The notes beneath the pieces are model-generated. The model was not told the DNA's origin. It searched no databases and saw nothing but the letters and a program-made list of their open reading frames with translations. A stretch of 64,000 nt of DNA from Arcobacter sp. LC1 (GTDB taxonomy: Bacteria > Campylobacterota > Campylobacteria > Campylobacterales > Arcobacteraceae), in the NCBI GenBank assembly GCA_021378565.1, contig JAACJU010000003.1, positions 62,001 through 126,000 of the forward strand. The letters run 5' to 3'. The position numbers and the translations under genes are program-made. Shown here piece by piece: positions 15,442 through 24,823 of this stretch (positions are counted from its first letter, which is position 1; each line of letters begins with the position of its first letter).

Positions 15442-18261
15442 TTACGCTTTATATACTTTTACAGCACATTTTTTATAATCAGTTTGATGTGACATAGGAC
15501 AAGTAGCGTCAAGACAAACTTTATTTATAAACACTCGTTCATCAAACCAAGGTATAAAAATCAAACCTTGAGAAGGTCTATTTCGTCCTTTTGTTTGAAC
15601 TCTCGCTTTTACTCTACCACGTCTACTTTCAACCCAGCAAAGATCATTATCTTTTAAACCATAAGCACTTACATCTTTTGGATTTATATAACAAAGTGCT
15701 TCAGGAACTGCTCTAAATAGTTCAGGAACTCTCATAGTCATTGTACCACTATGCCAATGTTCTATAACTCTACCAGTACATAACCAAACTGGATAATCTT
15801 TAGTTGGTACTTCAGGTGGATCCATATAAGGTCTTGCAAAAATCTTAGCTTTATTTTTCAAAGATTTTTTAGTTTTAACTTCAATACCTCTTAGATTTCC
15901 ATGTGGTAATGCTTTCGCAATTCCACCATAAAATGCAAATTGTCTATGTTCTGTATCGTGTTTTAACGCTTTTTTTGCATACGGATCGTAAGTTTTATTA
16001 AATCTCCAAAGAGTTTCTTTTCCATTTACAACTGGCCATCTAAGCCCTCTTACTTTTTGATATTCATCAAAAGGAGCTAAATCGTGTCCATGCCCTCTAG
16101 TGAAAGATGCGTATTCTTCAAAAAGATATTTATGAACAAAGAATCCATAACCTTTAAATACTTTTCCATCTCCACCTTCAACATTTCTTGAATCTCCATA
16201 ACATTCAGAGTTATCATACCCTTTTTGTACAGGATCATGTTGATTTAATTTATATTCTCTTGCTATTTTGTTTGCAAATAAAATCTCAAACATAGTTGTG
16301 TCTTCTTTGTAACCCATAGCTTTAGCAGCTTTAATTACACTAGGAAGCTCTTTTTTTCTAGGACCAGATGGTTTATATGAACCCCAAACGTCTTTGACTG
16401 TAAATCTTTTACTAAGTTCCATCCATTGCCAAGTATCACTCATACTGTGACCTACTGGTAAAACTTGTTGTCTCCAATGTTGAGTTCTTCGTTCAGCATT
16501 TCCATAAGCTCCCCATTTTTCATAAATCATAGCTGAAGGCAAGATTAAATCTGAGACTTTAGTAGAAATTCCAGGATAGCAATCACTTGATACTATGAAA
16601 TTGTCCATTTCTCTTGCTGCTTTAATCCAATGTGACGCAGAAGCTGAATCTTGATAAGGATTACAAACATTTGCCCAAGCAAATTTGATAAGTCCATCTT
16701 CGATGCCTCTATGAATTTTCATAATGTGTTGCACACCTTTAGGATTTAAAGTTTTTGCAGGCACTTGCCATTTTTTCTCAGTTATTTTTCTGTGATGTGG
16801 ATTTTTTTGCATTAAGTCAGCTGGTAATCTATGTGTAAATGTTCCAACTTCTCTAGCTGTTCCACAAGCACTTGGTTGTCCTGTTAGTGAATAAGCACCT
16901 GAACCTGGTTTAGCTTGTTTGTTTAATAAAAAGTGAACATTATAAGCTAAAGTATTTACCCAAGTACCTCTAGTATGTTGATTCATACCCATAGTCCAAA
17001 ATGATACAATTTTTCTATTTTTTTCTATATAAAGTTTTGCTAAATATTGAAGTTTTTTCTTAAAGCTTTCAAGACTCTCATCTTTATCACCTTTAGAAAT
17101 TTTTGCAGTATAATCAAGAGTATAAGGCTCTAATGATTTTTTGTATTCTTCAAAAGAAATTTCCCAGTGTTTTAATGTACCTGGAGTATTTTTCATAACA
17201 TCGCCTTCTTTATAACCATAAGGTTTAAGTGCTGGCGCTTCAGTTGCTGAAACTACTTTTTGCATTTCTTTATCAATTGTTTGCATTTCTAAACTAGAAT
17301 ATTTTCCATCTTCTAAAGATTTTTCACCTTTTCTTCTCATACCATAACCAATATTTACAGGACCAGCTGCAAAGATTATGTTTTTCTTGATGAAATCCCA
17401 ATCAATAGCATGTGGATGATTAAATATAATTTCTCTAGCTATATAATTCCAAAGTGCTAAGTCTGTATTTGGTGTAAATATAATCTCAACATCAGCTAGA
17501 TTTGAAGTTCTTTGTTTATAAGTTGTAAGGTTAACTATTTTTACATTTTTTGGATCGTTTAGTTTTCTATCAGTAACTCTTGACCACAAAATTGGGTGCA
17601 TTTCTGCCATGTTTGAACCCCAAGTTATAATAGTATCAGTAATTTCGATATCATCATAACAACCACTTGGTTCATCAATTCCAAAAGTTTGGTAAAAACC
17701 AACAACAGCAGACGCCATACAGTGTCTTGCATTTGGATCAATAGCATTTGATCTAAAACCAGCTTTCATCATTTTTAAAGCTGCATACCCTTCCATAAGT
17801 GTATACTGACCTGAAGAAAAAACTGCTACTCCCTCAGGACCACTTTCCTTTAACGCTTTTTTGATATAAAATTCCATTTCATCAAAAGCTCGTTTCCAAG
17901 AAACTGGTGCAAATTTACCTTGCTTATCAAATTTCCCATCTGAGTTCACTCTTAATAAAGGCGTTTTTAACCTATCGGCTCCATACATAATTTTTGCATT
18001 AAAGTAACCCTTAATACAATTCAAGCCTCTATTAACAGGTGCTGCTGGATCCCCTTTGATTGCGACTATTTTGCCATTTTGAGTAGCAAGCATAATACCA
18101 CATCCTGTTCCACAGAATCTACATGCTGCTTTATCCCATCTCCAAGACTTCTCTACTTCGTTTGCCTTAGCTTTTAGACTGCTAGGTACTGATGCACCTA
18201 TCACTCCAGCTGCTGAAGCAATTGCAGAGCTTTTCAGAAAATCTCTTCTTGTTATTCCCAT
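15442..18261 (-). CDS. napA: periplasmic nitrate reductase, molybdenum catalytic subunit
   Basis: NapA reduces nitrate to nitrite in the periplasm with a bis-MGD molybdenum cofactor and a 4Fe-4S cluster. The 939-residue precursor has a twin-arginine signal ([20 protein letters not shown]), the cluster motif [19 protein letters not shown] with the fourth Cys in [10 protein letters not shown], the candidate Mo-ligand Cys in [15 protein letters not shown], and the C-terminal cofactor-binding region ([20 protein letters not shown]). Length suits epsilonproteobacterial NapA. It is first in the operon, with NapB, NapF and NapD after it. A FNR-like palindrome lies upstream. Confidence 0.97.
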   Translation of the reverse strand: MGITRRDFLKSSAIASAAGVIGASVPSSLKAKANEVEKSWRWDKAACRFCGTGCGIMLATQNGKIVAIKGDPAAPVNRGLNCIKGYFNAKIMYGADRLKTPLLRVNSDGKFDKQGKFAPVSWKRAFDEMEFYIKKALKESGPEGVAVFSSGQYTLMEGYAALKMMKAGFRSNAIDPNARHCMASAVVGFYQTFGIDEPSGCYDDIEITDTIITWGSNMAEMHPILWSRVTDRKLNDPKNVKIVNLTTYKQRTSNLADVEIIFTPNTDLALWNYIAREIIFNHPHAIDWDFIKKNIIFAAGPVNIGYGMRRKGEKSLEDGKYSSLEMQTIDKEMQKVVSATEAPALKPYGYKEGDVMKNTPGTLKHWEISFEEYKKSLEPYTLDYTAKISKGDKDESLESFKKKLQYLAKLYIEKNRKIVSFWTMGMNQHTRGTWVNTLAYNVHFLLNKQAKPGSGAYSLTGQPSACGTAREVGTFTHRLPADLMQKNPHHRKITEKKWQVPAKTLNPKGVQHIMKIHRGIEDGLIKFAWANVCNPYQDSASASHWIKAAREMDNFIVSSDCYPGISTKVSDLILPSAMIYEKWGAYGNAERRTQHWRQQVLPVGHSMSDTWQWMELSKRFTVKDVWGSYKPSGPRKKELPSVIKAAKAMGYKEDTTMFEILFANKIAREYKLNQHDPVQKGYDNSECYGDSRNVEGGDGKVFKGYGFFVHKYLFEEYASFTRGHGHDLAPFDEYQKVRGLRWPVVNGKETLWRFNKTYDPYAKKALKHDTEHRQFAFYGGIAKALPHGNLRGIEVKTKKSLKNKAKIFARPYMDPPEVPTKDYPVWLCTGRVIEHWHSGTMTMRVPELFRAVPEALCYINPKDVSAYGLKDNDLCWVESRRGRVKARVQTKGRNRPSQGLIFIPWFDERVFINKVCLDATCPMSHQTDYKKCAVKVYKA

Positions 18262-18290
18262 TTTACTCTCTCCTTTTTAAAGATAAAACA

Positions 18291-18296
18291 ATTATA
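18291..18296 (-). promoter_or_regulatory. candidate -10 box of the nap operon
   Basis: On the minus strand AAAGTAATATAATTG contains a perfect TATAAT 30 bases before the napA ATG. The expected transcription start is near 18284-18285, which places the TTGAC palindrome at about -41. Confidence 0.5.
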
Positions 18297-18318
18297 TTAC
18301 TTTTGGTATTTAAATTTT

Positions 18319-18332
18319 TTGACCTTAGTCAA
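18319..18332. promoter_or_regulatory. FNR/CRP-like operator palindrome
   Basis: TTGACCTTAGTCAA is a perfect inverted repeat with five-base arms and a four-base spacer, closely resembling the FNR consensus TTGAT-N4-ATCAA. It lies between napA and a divergent Crp/Fnr-family regulator gene, centred at about -41 relative to the inferred nap start, the class II activator position. Which regulator binds is inferred from proximity. Confidence 0.65.
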
Positions 18333-18350
18333 TTTTTTACATTTTTTTGC

Positions 18351-18356
18351 TATAAT
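18351..18356 (+). promoter_or_regulatory. candidate -10 box of the Crp-like regulator
   Basis: TTTTTTTGCTATAAT is a textbook Campylobacter -10 region (T-run, G, TATAAT). It ends 24 bases before the TTG start of the regulator gene. The operator at 18319-18332 would overlap the -35 zone of this promoter, allowing autoregulation. Confidence 0.5.
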
Positions 18357-18380
18357 TAATAAAACCCATAAAGAGCAAAA

Positions 18381-19037
18381 TTGTATAAACTAGAAGAGGC
18401 TATAAAAAAAATCAATATTTTTTCTAAAATAAGTAAAGATGAACTAGGACTACTAGCTTCTAATTCATATATAAGAGCTTATGATAAAAGAAAGCTTTTA
18501 ACTTATGAAAAAGAAAAGTCTAGCGAGATACTATTCCTTATAGATGGGGGCTTAGAGGCCTATAAGCTAGATAAAAATCAAAATGAAATACTTCTTTATT
18601 ATATACAAATTGGCTCTTTAATCTCAGAACTTCCGAGGTTTGAGCAAAATGAGATTAAATACTTTTCAAATATGAATTTTACACATGATAGCTTGATTTT
18701 GGCTATTAATTATAGGGTTTTTAAACAAATTTGCCTTAAAAATAATGACATAGTTTTTAAGCTTTTGCAAGAAATAAGCAATCAAAATAAAAAGCTTCAT
18801 CTTATGATTGACAGAGAAATTTTGTTTTGTGCGAGTGCAAAAATAGCTTTTATGTTAATAAATAAACTAGATGTTTTTAATAAGCTAAAACGAAGTGAAA
18901 TTGCCCTGCTTTTACATATTCAGCCTGAAACTCTTTCAAGAACACTAAAAAAGTTTTCTATAAATGATTTAATATGTATTGCTAAAGGAAAAATTAGTAT
19001 AAAAAATGAAATGATGCTAAGCACTTATATTGATTAG
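18381..19037 (+). CDS. Crp/Fnr-family transcription regulator
   Basis: The 218-residue protein has an N-terminal cyclic-nucleotide-binding-type beta barrel (IFSKISKDELGLLA to ILFLIDGGLEAYKL), a long dimerisation helix (LLQEISNQNKKLHLMIDREI) and a C-terminal winged helix with recognition-helix region RSEIALLLHIQPETLSRTLK. It lacks an N-terminal cysteine cluster, so it is not an iron-sulfur FNR. The start is TTG with AAAGAG upstream; no ATG is available nearby. Its position divergent from nap, with a palindrome between, suggests control of nitrate respiration, possibly in response to nitrate/nitrite or NO as for NssR-type proteins. Confidence 0.85.
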   Translation: MYKLEEAIKKINIFSKISKDELGLLASNSYIRAYDKRKLLTYEKEKSSEILFLIDGGLEAYKLDKNQNEILLYYIQIGSLISELPRFEQNEIKYFSNMNFTHDSLILAINYRVFKQICLKNNDIVFKLLQEISNQNKKLHLMIDREILFCASAKIAFMLINKLDVFNKLKRSEIALLLHIQPETLSRTLKKFSINDLICIAKGKISIKNEMMLSTYID

Positions 19038-19155
19038 AGTTTAAAACTAAAATTAGCAAAAGTGTTTTATGCGTTAAAATATTTTTAAAAGCGTAGCTTT
19101 AGAGGCACTAAAATCCAAAAATGGTTTAGCTTGGATATAAAGTTTAAAAGGGTTG

Positions 19156-19272
19156 TTAATCTTTTAGTCTTTTTCTTCTTTTTTCAAACTTATTTTTAGC
19201 ATTTTTGCTTGTTTTATAGGTAAGACTTGCACTTAGAATAAAAGCTCCAATAAGGGGAATAAAAATAGGCAT
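19156..19272 (-). CDS. 38-residue small membrane protein
   Basis: A short gene encoding one hydrophobic N-terminal helix (MPIFIPLIGAFILSASLTY) followed by a strongly basic tail (KTSKNAKNKF, EKRRKRLKD). AAAAGGATTTTTTATG gives a good ribosome-binding site six bases before the ATG. The topology rule predicts the basic tail stays in the cytoplasm. A Fur-like box lies 69 bases upstream. I do not recognise a family. Support is the clean start signal, the helix-plus-basic-tail composition and a free intergenic position; it could still be a chance ORF. Confidence 0.5.
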   Translation of the reverse strand: MPIFIPLIGAFILSASLTYKTSKNAKNKFEKRRKRLKD

Positions 19273-19340
19273 AAAAAATCCTTTTTATTTTCTTAATAGT
19301 TTATTTAGTATTTTAACCAAAGTTTCTTGAAATATTTCTT

Positions 19341-19359
19341 AATAATGATAACAATTATT
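19341..19359. promoter_or_regulatory. Fur-like box
   Basis: AATAATGATAACAATTATT matches the classical 19-base Fur consensus at 15 positions. It lies between the small membrane protein gene (minus) and the K+/H+ antiporter gene (plus), so either or both could be iron-responsive. AT-rich background makes chance matches likely. Confidence 0.4.
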
Positions 19360-19461
19360 ATTTAAATAATAAAACTTTCGATAAATTTAAAAATAGAACT
19401 AAGTATTTTATAAAAATATAAACATTTTTAGCTAGAATTTAAAAAAGATTAGGGAGATTAG

Positions 19462-21090
19462 ATGGATTCAAAACTACTTATACTTTGCTTATCCCTAGTT
19501 CTTGCTATAATTATTAATATAATTTTTAAAAGATTCAAAATTTCTCATATTATAGGGTATATATTAACAGGTGCAATTATTGCTAATATTTTTGATTTAG
19601 GTGCTGTGAGCTCCTCTGCTACCTTTGGAGTGATAAGTGAGTTTGGAATAGTCTTTTTGATGTTTAGCATAGGTTTAGAGATTACCTTCGATAGGTTAAA
19701 AAAGATGAAAAATACACTTATTGTCGATGGTTTTTTTCAGATTTTTTTAAGCTCTTTGATTGTTTATTTACTTTGCATTTATGCTTTTAGTCTAAAAAGT
19801 ACAGAAGCTATTATAATTTCTCTTGCCTTTAGTCTAAGTTCAACTGCTATTGTTCTTAGTTTTTTAAAACAAAGCAAAGAAATATACGCAACTTATGGAA
19901 GAAAATCGACTGCAATCTTGATTTTTCAAGATTTAGCAGCAATTCCAATTTTACTTTTAATAGGTTTTTTGGCAAAACCTGATGTCTCAATCTCACAAGT
20001 CTTACTTGAAACGACTATTTCAGCTGTGATAGTTTTGGCCCTTTTACTAATACTTGGAAGAAGAATAATGAACTGGCTTTTACAATTTTCTGCAAGAAGT
20101 AACCTTGAAGAGCTTTTTATCGCCTCAGTTTTAAGCATAATCATAGCGGCATCATTACTAGCTCATAAAATGGGCTTTACTTATTCTTTGGGTGCTTTTA
20201 TAGCTGGAATGATTATAGCTGAGACAAAGTATCATTATAAAGTTGAAGCAGATATTGCGCCTTTTAAAGACTTGCTTTTAGGTATATTTTTCTTCTCTGT
20301 TGGTATGAAGATTAATTTTGTTTTTTTCATGCACAACTTTTTTTATATTTTAGGGGTTTTACTTGTTGTAATGCTTTTAAAGGGTTTAATAATTTATTTT
20401 TTGCTTAGAATAAATTCAACAAAAATAACTTCTTTAAAATCTGCTCTTATATTATCTGAGATTGGAGAGTTTGCCTTTGGAGTTTTTACTCTAGCACAAA
20501 ATGACCATTTAATATCTCAAGATTTAAGCCAATTTTTAGTTTTAGTTGTTGTTCTGTCTTTGGTTATTACACCTTTTTTAGTTAGTAATATAAATCAAAT
20601 TTCAGCAAAAATAATAAAAGAAAAAATTTTAATAAATGAAAAAATACAAAAACTTTCTTTGCAAAATCATATTATTGTTTGTGGTTTTGGAATTATAGGA
20701 GAATTAGTAGCAAAAGAATTAAAATCAAGAGGGCTTAAATATGTAATAATCACAAATAATATAAAACAAGTAAAATCAGGGCTTAGAAAAAAGGAGAATA
20801 TTTATTTTGGAAATATTTCAAAAATTCCTGTGCTAGAAGCCCTAAATATCAAAGAAGCTGCCTCAGTTTTAGTAACTATTGAAAATGAAGACAAAAAAAG
20901 GATAATTTGTGAAGAAATTTTACAATACAATCCTTTTATAAATTTAATTGTAAAAATAGGAAATTTAAGAGAAAAAGAGCTTTTAAGCGACTTGCCTATT
21001 CACTCTTTAATAGATGGTAAAGAAGAAATCGCTAAAATGCTAGTGGACGAAACTTCAAGATGTGATGTAAGCGCATCTTCAATAGGATAA
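19462..21090 (+). CDS. CPA2-family K+/H+ antiporter with TrkA-N domain
   Basis: A 542-residue inner-membrane transporter of the KefB/KefC type. About a dozen hydrophobic segments fill residues 1-380 (e.g. LCLSLVLAIIINIIF; FAFGVFTLAQ), with the conserved GYILTGAIIAN and STAIVLSFLKQ stretches. Residues from about 395 form a Rossmann TrkA-N domain (IIVCGFGIIGELVAKEL) that binds nucleotides and gates transport. It would exchange K+ or Na+ for protons. The start has AGGGAGA upstream. DUF423 and bioF genes follow closely in the same direction. Confidence 0.88.
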   Translation: MDSKLLILCLSLVLAIIINIIFKRFKISHIIGYILTGAIIANIFDLGAVSSSATFGVISEFGIVFLMFSIGLEITFDRLKKMKNTLIVDGFFQIFLSSLIVYLLCIYAFSLKSTEAIIISLAFSLSSTAIVLSFLKQSKEIYATYGRKSTAILIFQDLAAIPILLLIGFLAKPDVSISQVLLETTISAVIVLALLLILGRRIMNWLLQFSARSNLEELFIASVLSIIIAASLLAHKMGFTYSLGAFIAGMIIAETKYHYKVEADIAPFKDLLLGIFFFSVGMKINFVFFMHNFFYILGVLLVVMLLKGLIIYFLLRINSTKITSLKSALILSEIGEFAFGVFTLAQNDHLISQDLSQFLVLVVVLSLVITPFLVSNINQISAKIIKEKILINEKIQKLSLQNHIIVCGFGIIGELVAKELKSRGLKYVIITNNIKQVKSGLRKKENIYFGNISKIPVLEALNIKEAASVLVTIENEDKKRIICEEILQYNPFINLIVKIGNLREKELLSDLPIHSLIDGKEEIAKMLVDETSRCDVSASSIG

Positions 21091-21094
21091 AAAA

Positions 21095-21493
21095 ATGATT
21101 AACGTACATACAAGAAATTTTATATTTTTAGGTGCTCTTATGATGGGCTTAGCTGTTTTGTTGGCTGCTTTTGGGGCACACGCTCTTAAACACAGCTTAA
21201 GTCCTGCTATGCAAATAGTTTATGAAACTGGGGCAAAATATCAATTTTATCATGCTTTAGGATTATTATTTATTTCTTTTTTGACTTATATTAATCGAAC
21301 AAAATTAGTAATAATCGCAGGTTATTTAATGTTTGCTTCAATTATTTTATTTTCTTTTAGCTTATATTTTTTAAGTGCAACAGGTATTTACTGGATTGGA
21401 TTTATTACCCCAATAGGTGGTATTGGTTTTGTAGTGTCTTGGATTTTAATCCTTATTAGTGTAAAAGATTTAAAAATAAAACAAGAGCACTAA
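21095..21493 (+). CDS. DUF423 family membrane protein
   Basis: The 132-residue protein has four hydrophobic segments and the family hallmarks GAFGAHALK-like LLAAFGAHALKHSLSPAM and YETGAKYQFYHALGLLF. DUF423 (YgdD) proteins are widespread small integral membrane proteins with no settled function. It starts four bases after the antiporter gene and its stop touches the GTG start of bioF, so the three genes are likely co-transcribed. I cannot infer a role from context. Confidence 0.8.
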   Translation: MINVHTRNFIFLGALMMGLAVLLAAFGAHALKHSLSPAMQIVYETGAKYQFYHALGLLFISFLTYINRTKLVIIAGYLMFASIILFSFSLYFLSATGIYWIGFITPIGGIGFVVSWILILISVKDLKIKQEH

Positions 21494-22618
21494 GTGCAAG
21501 AAAACCTAAGCAATCTAAATCTTTATGAAAAAGAAGTACAAGCTTTAAAAAAAGTTAATAGATATAGAACTAGAGAAATTTTTTCAGCGAATTTACTGGA
21601 CTTATCTTCAAATGATTATCTAGGATTAGCTGAGGATAAAAAGCTTTTTAAAAAAGCTTATAAAAGAGTAAAAAAAGAAAAAACACATAGTTCAAAATCT
21701 TCAATGCTCGTAAATGGTTATCATAAAATTCATAAAGATTTTGAGCAAGAATTATGCGAGGCAAATAACTTTGAAGCTAGTATTGTGCTTGGGAGTGGCT
21801 TTTTAGGAAATATCGCGCTTATTGAATCTTTAGTTAGAAATAATGACCATCTTTTTATAGATGAAGAATATCATGCAAGTGGAATTTTAGCAACGAAGTT
21901 ACTTGATAAACAAAATATTAGCTTTTTTAAACATAATGATTTTAAAGATTTAGAAAAATTATTAAAAAATGCAAAAAATAAAGGGCGAAAAATCTTAGCT
22001 CTTGAGGGTATTTATTCTATGCAAGGTGATATTTTAGCTAAAGAATTTTTTGCTTTGAGTGATAAATATGGCGCACTTATGATTGTAGATGAAGCGCATA
22101 GCTGTGGAGTTTTAGGCTCTAAACTTTTAGGTGTTTTTGATTATTATAAAATAACTCCAAATAAAAATCATATTAAACTTGGTACTTTAGGCAAGGCTTA
22201 TGGCTCTTACGGGGCTTATATTTTAGCTTCAAATGAAGTTGTTGATTTTTTATTAAATAGAGCAAAGCCTATTATTTATAGCACTTCTATTTCATTATTT
22301 GACATAGCTTTGGCACATGAAAATTTTAAGTATATTGCTAAAAAAAGAGAGCATTTTAAGAAAAAAATTGCACAGCATATTAAACTAGCAAATACAATTT
22401 TTAAAAAAGATTTCAATAGTCTTATAATGCCTTTGGAAGTAAAGAACTCAAAAAAAGCCCTAGAAATTCAAGAAAAGCTTTTTAAAAAAGGATTTTTGGT
22501 AGCTGCAATAAGACAACCTACGGTAAAAAATGCTATAATTAGACTTATAGCAAAAATAGATATAAATAAAAAAGATTTTAAAAATGTATGTGAACTTTTA
22601 GCTCTTGAATTAGAGTGA
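21494..22618 (+). CDS. bioF: 8-amino-7-oxononanoate synthase-like PLP enzyme
   Basis: An alpha-oxoamine synthase of 374 residues. It has LDLSSNDYLGLAEDKK near the N terminus, HSSKSSMLVNGYHKIHKDFE, the PLP-contacting VDEAHSCGVLGSK (Asp199) and the Schiff-base Lys234 in LGTLGKAYGSYGAY. BioF condenses pimeloyl thioester with alanine in biotin synthesis in the cytoplasm. The related enzymes KBL, CqsA and serine palmitoyltransferase share these motifs, but the compact length fits BioF. The start is GTG directly after the DUF423 stop. No other bio gene is in the window. Confidence 0.85.
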   Translation: MQENLSNLNLYEKEVQALKKVNRYRTREIFSANLLDLSSNDYLGLAEDKKLFKKAYKRVKKEKTHSSKSSMLVNGYHKIHKDFEQELCEANNFEASIVLGSGFLGNIALIESLVRNNDHLFIDEEYHASGILATKLLDKQNISFFKHNDFKDLEKLLKNAKNKGRKILALEGIYSMQGDILAKEFFALSDKYGALMIVDEAHSCGVLGSKLLGVFDYYKITPNKNHIKLGTLGKAYGSYGAYILASNEVVDFLLNRAKPIIYSTSISLFDIALAHENFKYIAKKREHFKKKIAQHIKLANTIFKKDFNSLIMPLEVKNSKKALEIQEKLFKKGFLVAAIRQPTVKNAIIRLIAKIDINKKDFKNVCELLALELE

Positions 22619-22655
22619 GTTAGAATAAATAAGAACTTCAAAAAGAAAGGAAATA

Positions 22656-23306
22656 ATGAATTTAGAAAAACTAATCAAAGCAAATAAAAAATTCAGAAGA
22701 GATATTTTGCCAAAATATGAAAAAAAACTTAAAAAAAGTACAATGTATGGGCAAAAACCTGAAATTTTATTTATCTCTTGCTCTGATAGTAGAGTAAATC
22801 CTGAGCTAATGATGGGAATAAAACCTGGCGAGATGTTTAGTATTCGAAATGTTGGTAATTTTGTGCCAAAATATGACACATCTGCTACTCTAAATTCAAC
22901 AGCTTCAGCCATAGAGTTTGGTATAAATATTTTAAAACTTAAACAAATTATAATCTGTGGGCATTCTTATTGCGGAGCTTGTCAAGGATTGCATGAAGGA
23001 AATTTTGAAGATGAGTCCTTGGCTCACTTAAAAGCTTGGCTTGAAAGTGCGAAAGACATTAAGGAAAAAGCCCTAGAAGAGACAAAAAATGCAGATGATA
23101 AGCATTTACTTTATACAAATACAGAAAAGATAAGCATTGTTGCACAAATGCAAAACTTAAAAACCTTTCCGCAGATACAAAAAGGGCTTGAAGATGAAAG
23201 TTTGCAAATCCATGCTTGGTATTATCATATAGAAAATGGTAAAATAGAATTTTATTGTGAAGAAGAGAAAAAGTTTAAACCCCTAAATAGGAAAAATATA
23301 AAATGA
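22656..23306 (+). CDS. beta-class carbonic anhydrase
   Basis: Interconverts CO2 and bicarbonate, valuable for capnophilic epsilonproteobacteria. The 216-residue product has the zinc ligands Cys42 and Asp44-Arg46 in SCSDSRVNPE, and His103 and Cys106 in CGHSYCGACQG; the substrate-channel stretch FSIRNVGNFVP is also present. Length matches bacterial beta-carbonic anhydrases. No signal peptide is present, so it is cytoplasmic. AAAGGAAATA is the ribosome-binding site. The stop overlaps the next small gene by four bases. Confidence 0.95.
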   Translation: MNLEKLIKANKKFRRDILPKYEKKLKKSTMYGQKPEILFISCSDSRVNPELMMGIKPGEMFSIRNVGNFVPKYDTSATLNSTASAIEFGINILKLKQIIICGHSYCGACQGLHEGNFEDESLAHLKAWLESAKDIKEKALEETKNADDKHLLYTNTEKISIVAQMQNLKTFPQIQKGLEDESLQIHAWYYHIENGKIEFYCEEEKKFKPLNRKNIK

Positions 23307-23614
23307 CAAGTGTAAGAAGACTACCAAAAAGAACGAAAATTTATTTTTTAATTATTGTGATATTAGGAATTATTTATTATCTTTTTAGCTCAGGGCTAAA
23401 AGATGAAGTTGTAAAACAAGGATTAGAAAAGCTAGGACATAAAAATATTTCTAAACTTATAGTTTATGGTTCAAAATCCGTAGTTGATAAGATAAGTGAT
23501 AGAAAAGGTAGCTTATATACAGTGAAATTCTTACAAGGTAGTGAAGAATGTAGAGGCAATATGCTGATAAAGCATGATGGAAAATTAGAAGATTTTGTAA
23601 AGTGTGGAAAATGA
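23303..23614 (+). CDS. small single-pass membrane-anchored protein, unknown function
   Basis: A 103-residue protein with a basic N terminus (TSVRRLPKRTK), one transmembrane helix (IYFLIIVILGIIYYLF) and a soluble domain predicted outside the cytoplasm. Two cysteines (SEECRG and FVKCGK) could form a disulfide. It overlaps the carbonic anhydrase stop and the mqnE start by four bases each, so it belongs to that operon. I do not recognise the family and assign no function. Confidence 0.7.
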   Translation: MTSVRRLPKRTKIYFLIIVILGIIYYLFSSGLKDEVVKQGLEKLGHKNISKLIVYGSKSVVDKISDRKGSLYTVKFLQGSEECRGNMLIKHDGKLEDFVKCGK

Positions 23615-24678
23615 AAATACAAGAAATAATAAAAAACAAGATAAAAAACAAAGAAAGATTGAGTTTTGACGAAGGAGTTAAATTATTTGACTTCGAGCTT
23701 TTAGAATTAGCAAGTTTGGCTAATGATTTAAGGCTAGATAGATTTGGTAGAAAAACGTATTATAATGTAAATAGGCATATAAATCCTACGAATGTATGCA
23801 AAGATGTTTGTCAATTCTGTGCTTATAGCGCAAGTCGGAAAAATCCTGAGCAATATACTATGACGCATGAAGAGATTTTAGAAACTGTTAAAAACTCAGT
23901 TAAAAATGGGATAAAAGAAGTTCATATAGTCTCTGCACACAACCCAAATACAGGCTTAAAATACTATCTTGATATTTTTAAAAAAATTCATGAAGCATAT
24001 CCGCATATCCATATAAAAGCTCTATCTGCTGCTGAAATTCATTTTTTAAGTGAGCAATATAACTATACTTATGAACAAATTCTAGATACTGTTATAGAAA
24101 ATGGAGTTGAGTCAATGCCAGGAGGTGGGGCTGAGATTTTTGATGAAAAAATTCGTAAAAAAATCTGTGGAGGAAAAGTAAGTTCTGATAATTGGATAAA
24201 AATTCACAGACTTTGGCACCAAAGAGGTAAGTATTCAAATGCCACTATGCTTTTTGGACATATCGAGTCAAGAGCGGATAGAATAGACCATATGCAAAGA
24301 TTAAGAGATTTGCAAGATGAAACAGGTGGATTTAATGCCTTTATTCCTTTGGTTTTCCAAACAGAAAATAACTATCTAAAAATTCCAAAAGCGCTCACTG
24401 CGCAAGAGGCTTTGAAAACTATTGCGATTTCAAGGATTTTTTTAGATAATATTCCTAATATTAAAGCCTATTGGGCAACTGCTACACTAAATCTTGCGCT
24501 TATTGCTCAAGACTTTGGTGCAAATGACCTCGATGGAACAATAGAAAAAGAATCTATCCAAAGTGCAGCAGGAGCTAGCTCGGCAAACGGAGTTCAAGCT
24601 TCTAGCTTCAGAGCCTTGATTAAAAATTCAGGTTTTATTCCAATTGAAAGAGATTCTTTATATAATGAAATAGGCTAA
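23611..24678 (+). CDS. mqnE: aminofutalosine synthase, radical SAM
   Basis: MqnE joins an adenosyl radical to 3-enolpyruvyl-benzoate in the futalosine route to menaquinone, the pathway used by Campylobacter and Helicobacter. The radical SAM cluster motif is CKDVCQFCAYS; further signatures are KEVHIVSAHNPNTGLKYYLD, ESMPGGGAEIFDEKIRKKIC and SAAGASSANG near the C terminus. A GTG three codons upstream is possible, but the ATG at 23611 gives an ATGA overlap with the previous gene. The GGGAEI motif favours MqnE over MqnC. Confidence 0.92.
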   Translation: MKIQEIIKNKIKNKERLSFDEGVKLFDFELLELASLANDLRLDRFGRKTYYNVNRHINPTNVCKDVCQFCAYSASRKNPEQYTMTHEEILETVKNSVKNGIKEVHIVSAHNPNTGLKYYLDIFKKIHEAYPHIHIKALSAAEIHFLSEQYNYTYEQILDTVIENGVESMPGGGAEIFDEKIRKKICGGKVSSDNWIKIHRLWHQRGKYSNATMLFGHIESRADRIDHMQRLRDLQDETGGFNAFIPLVFQTENNYLKIPKALTAQEALKTIAISRIFLDNIPNIKAYWATATLNLALIAQDFGANDLDGTIEKESIQSAAGASSANGVQASSFRALIKNSGFIPIERDSLYNEIG

Positions 24679-24823
24679 GATATTTCAAAAGCTGTGTATT
24701 TTAATAAATGATAATTAATAATTTAAATATATATCTTAGAAATTTTTACTTACTACTTATGAAGTCCTTCTTCTTTAAAAAAAGGAAGATGAAAATAGAC
24801 TTTAAAATAAATAATTTATTAAT

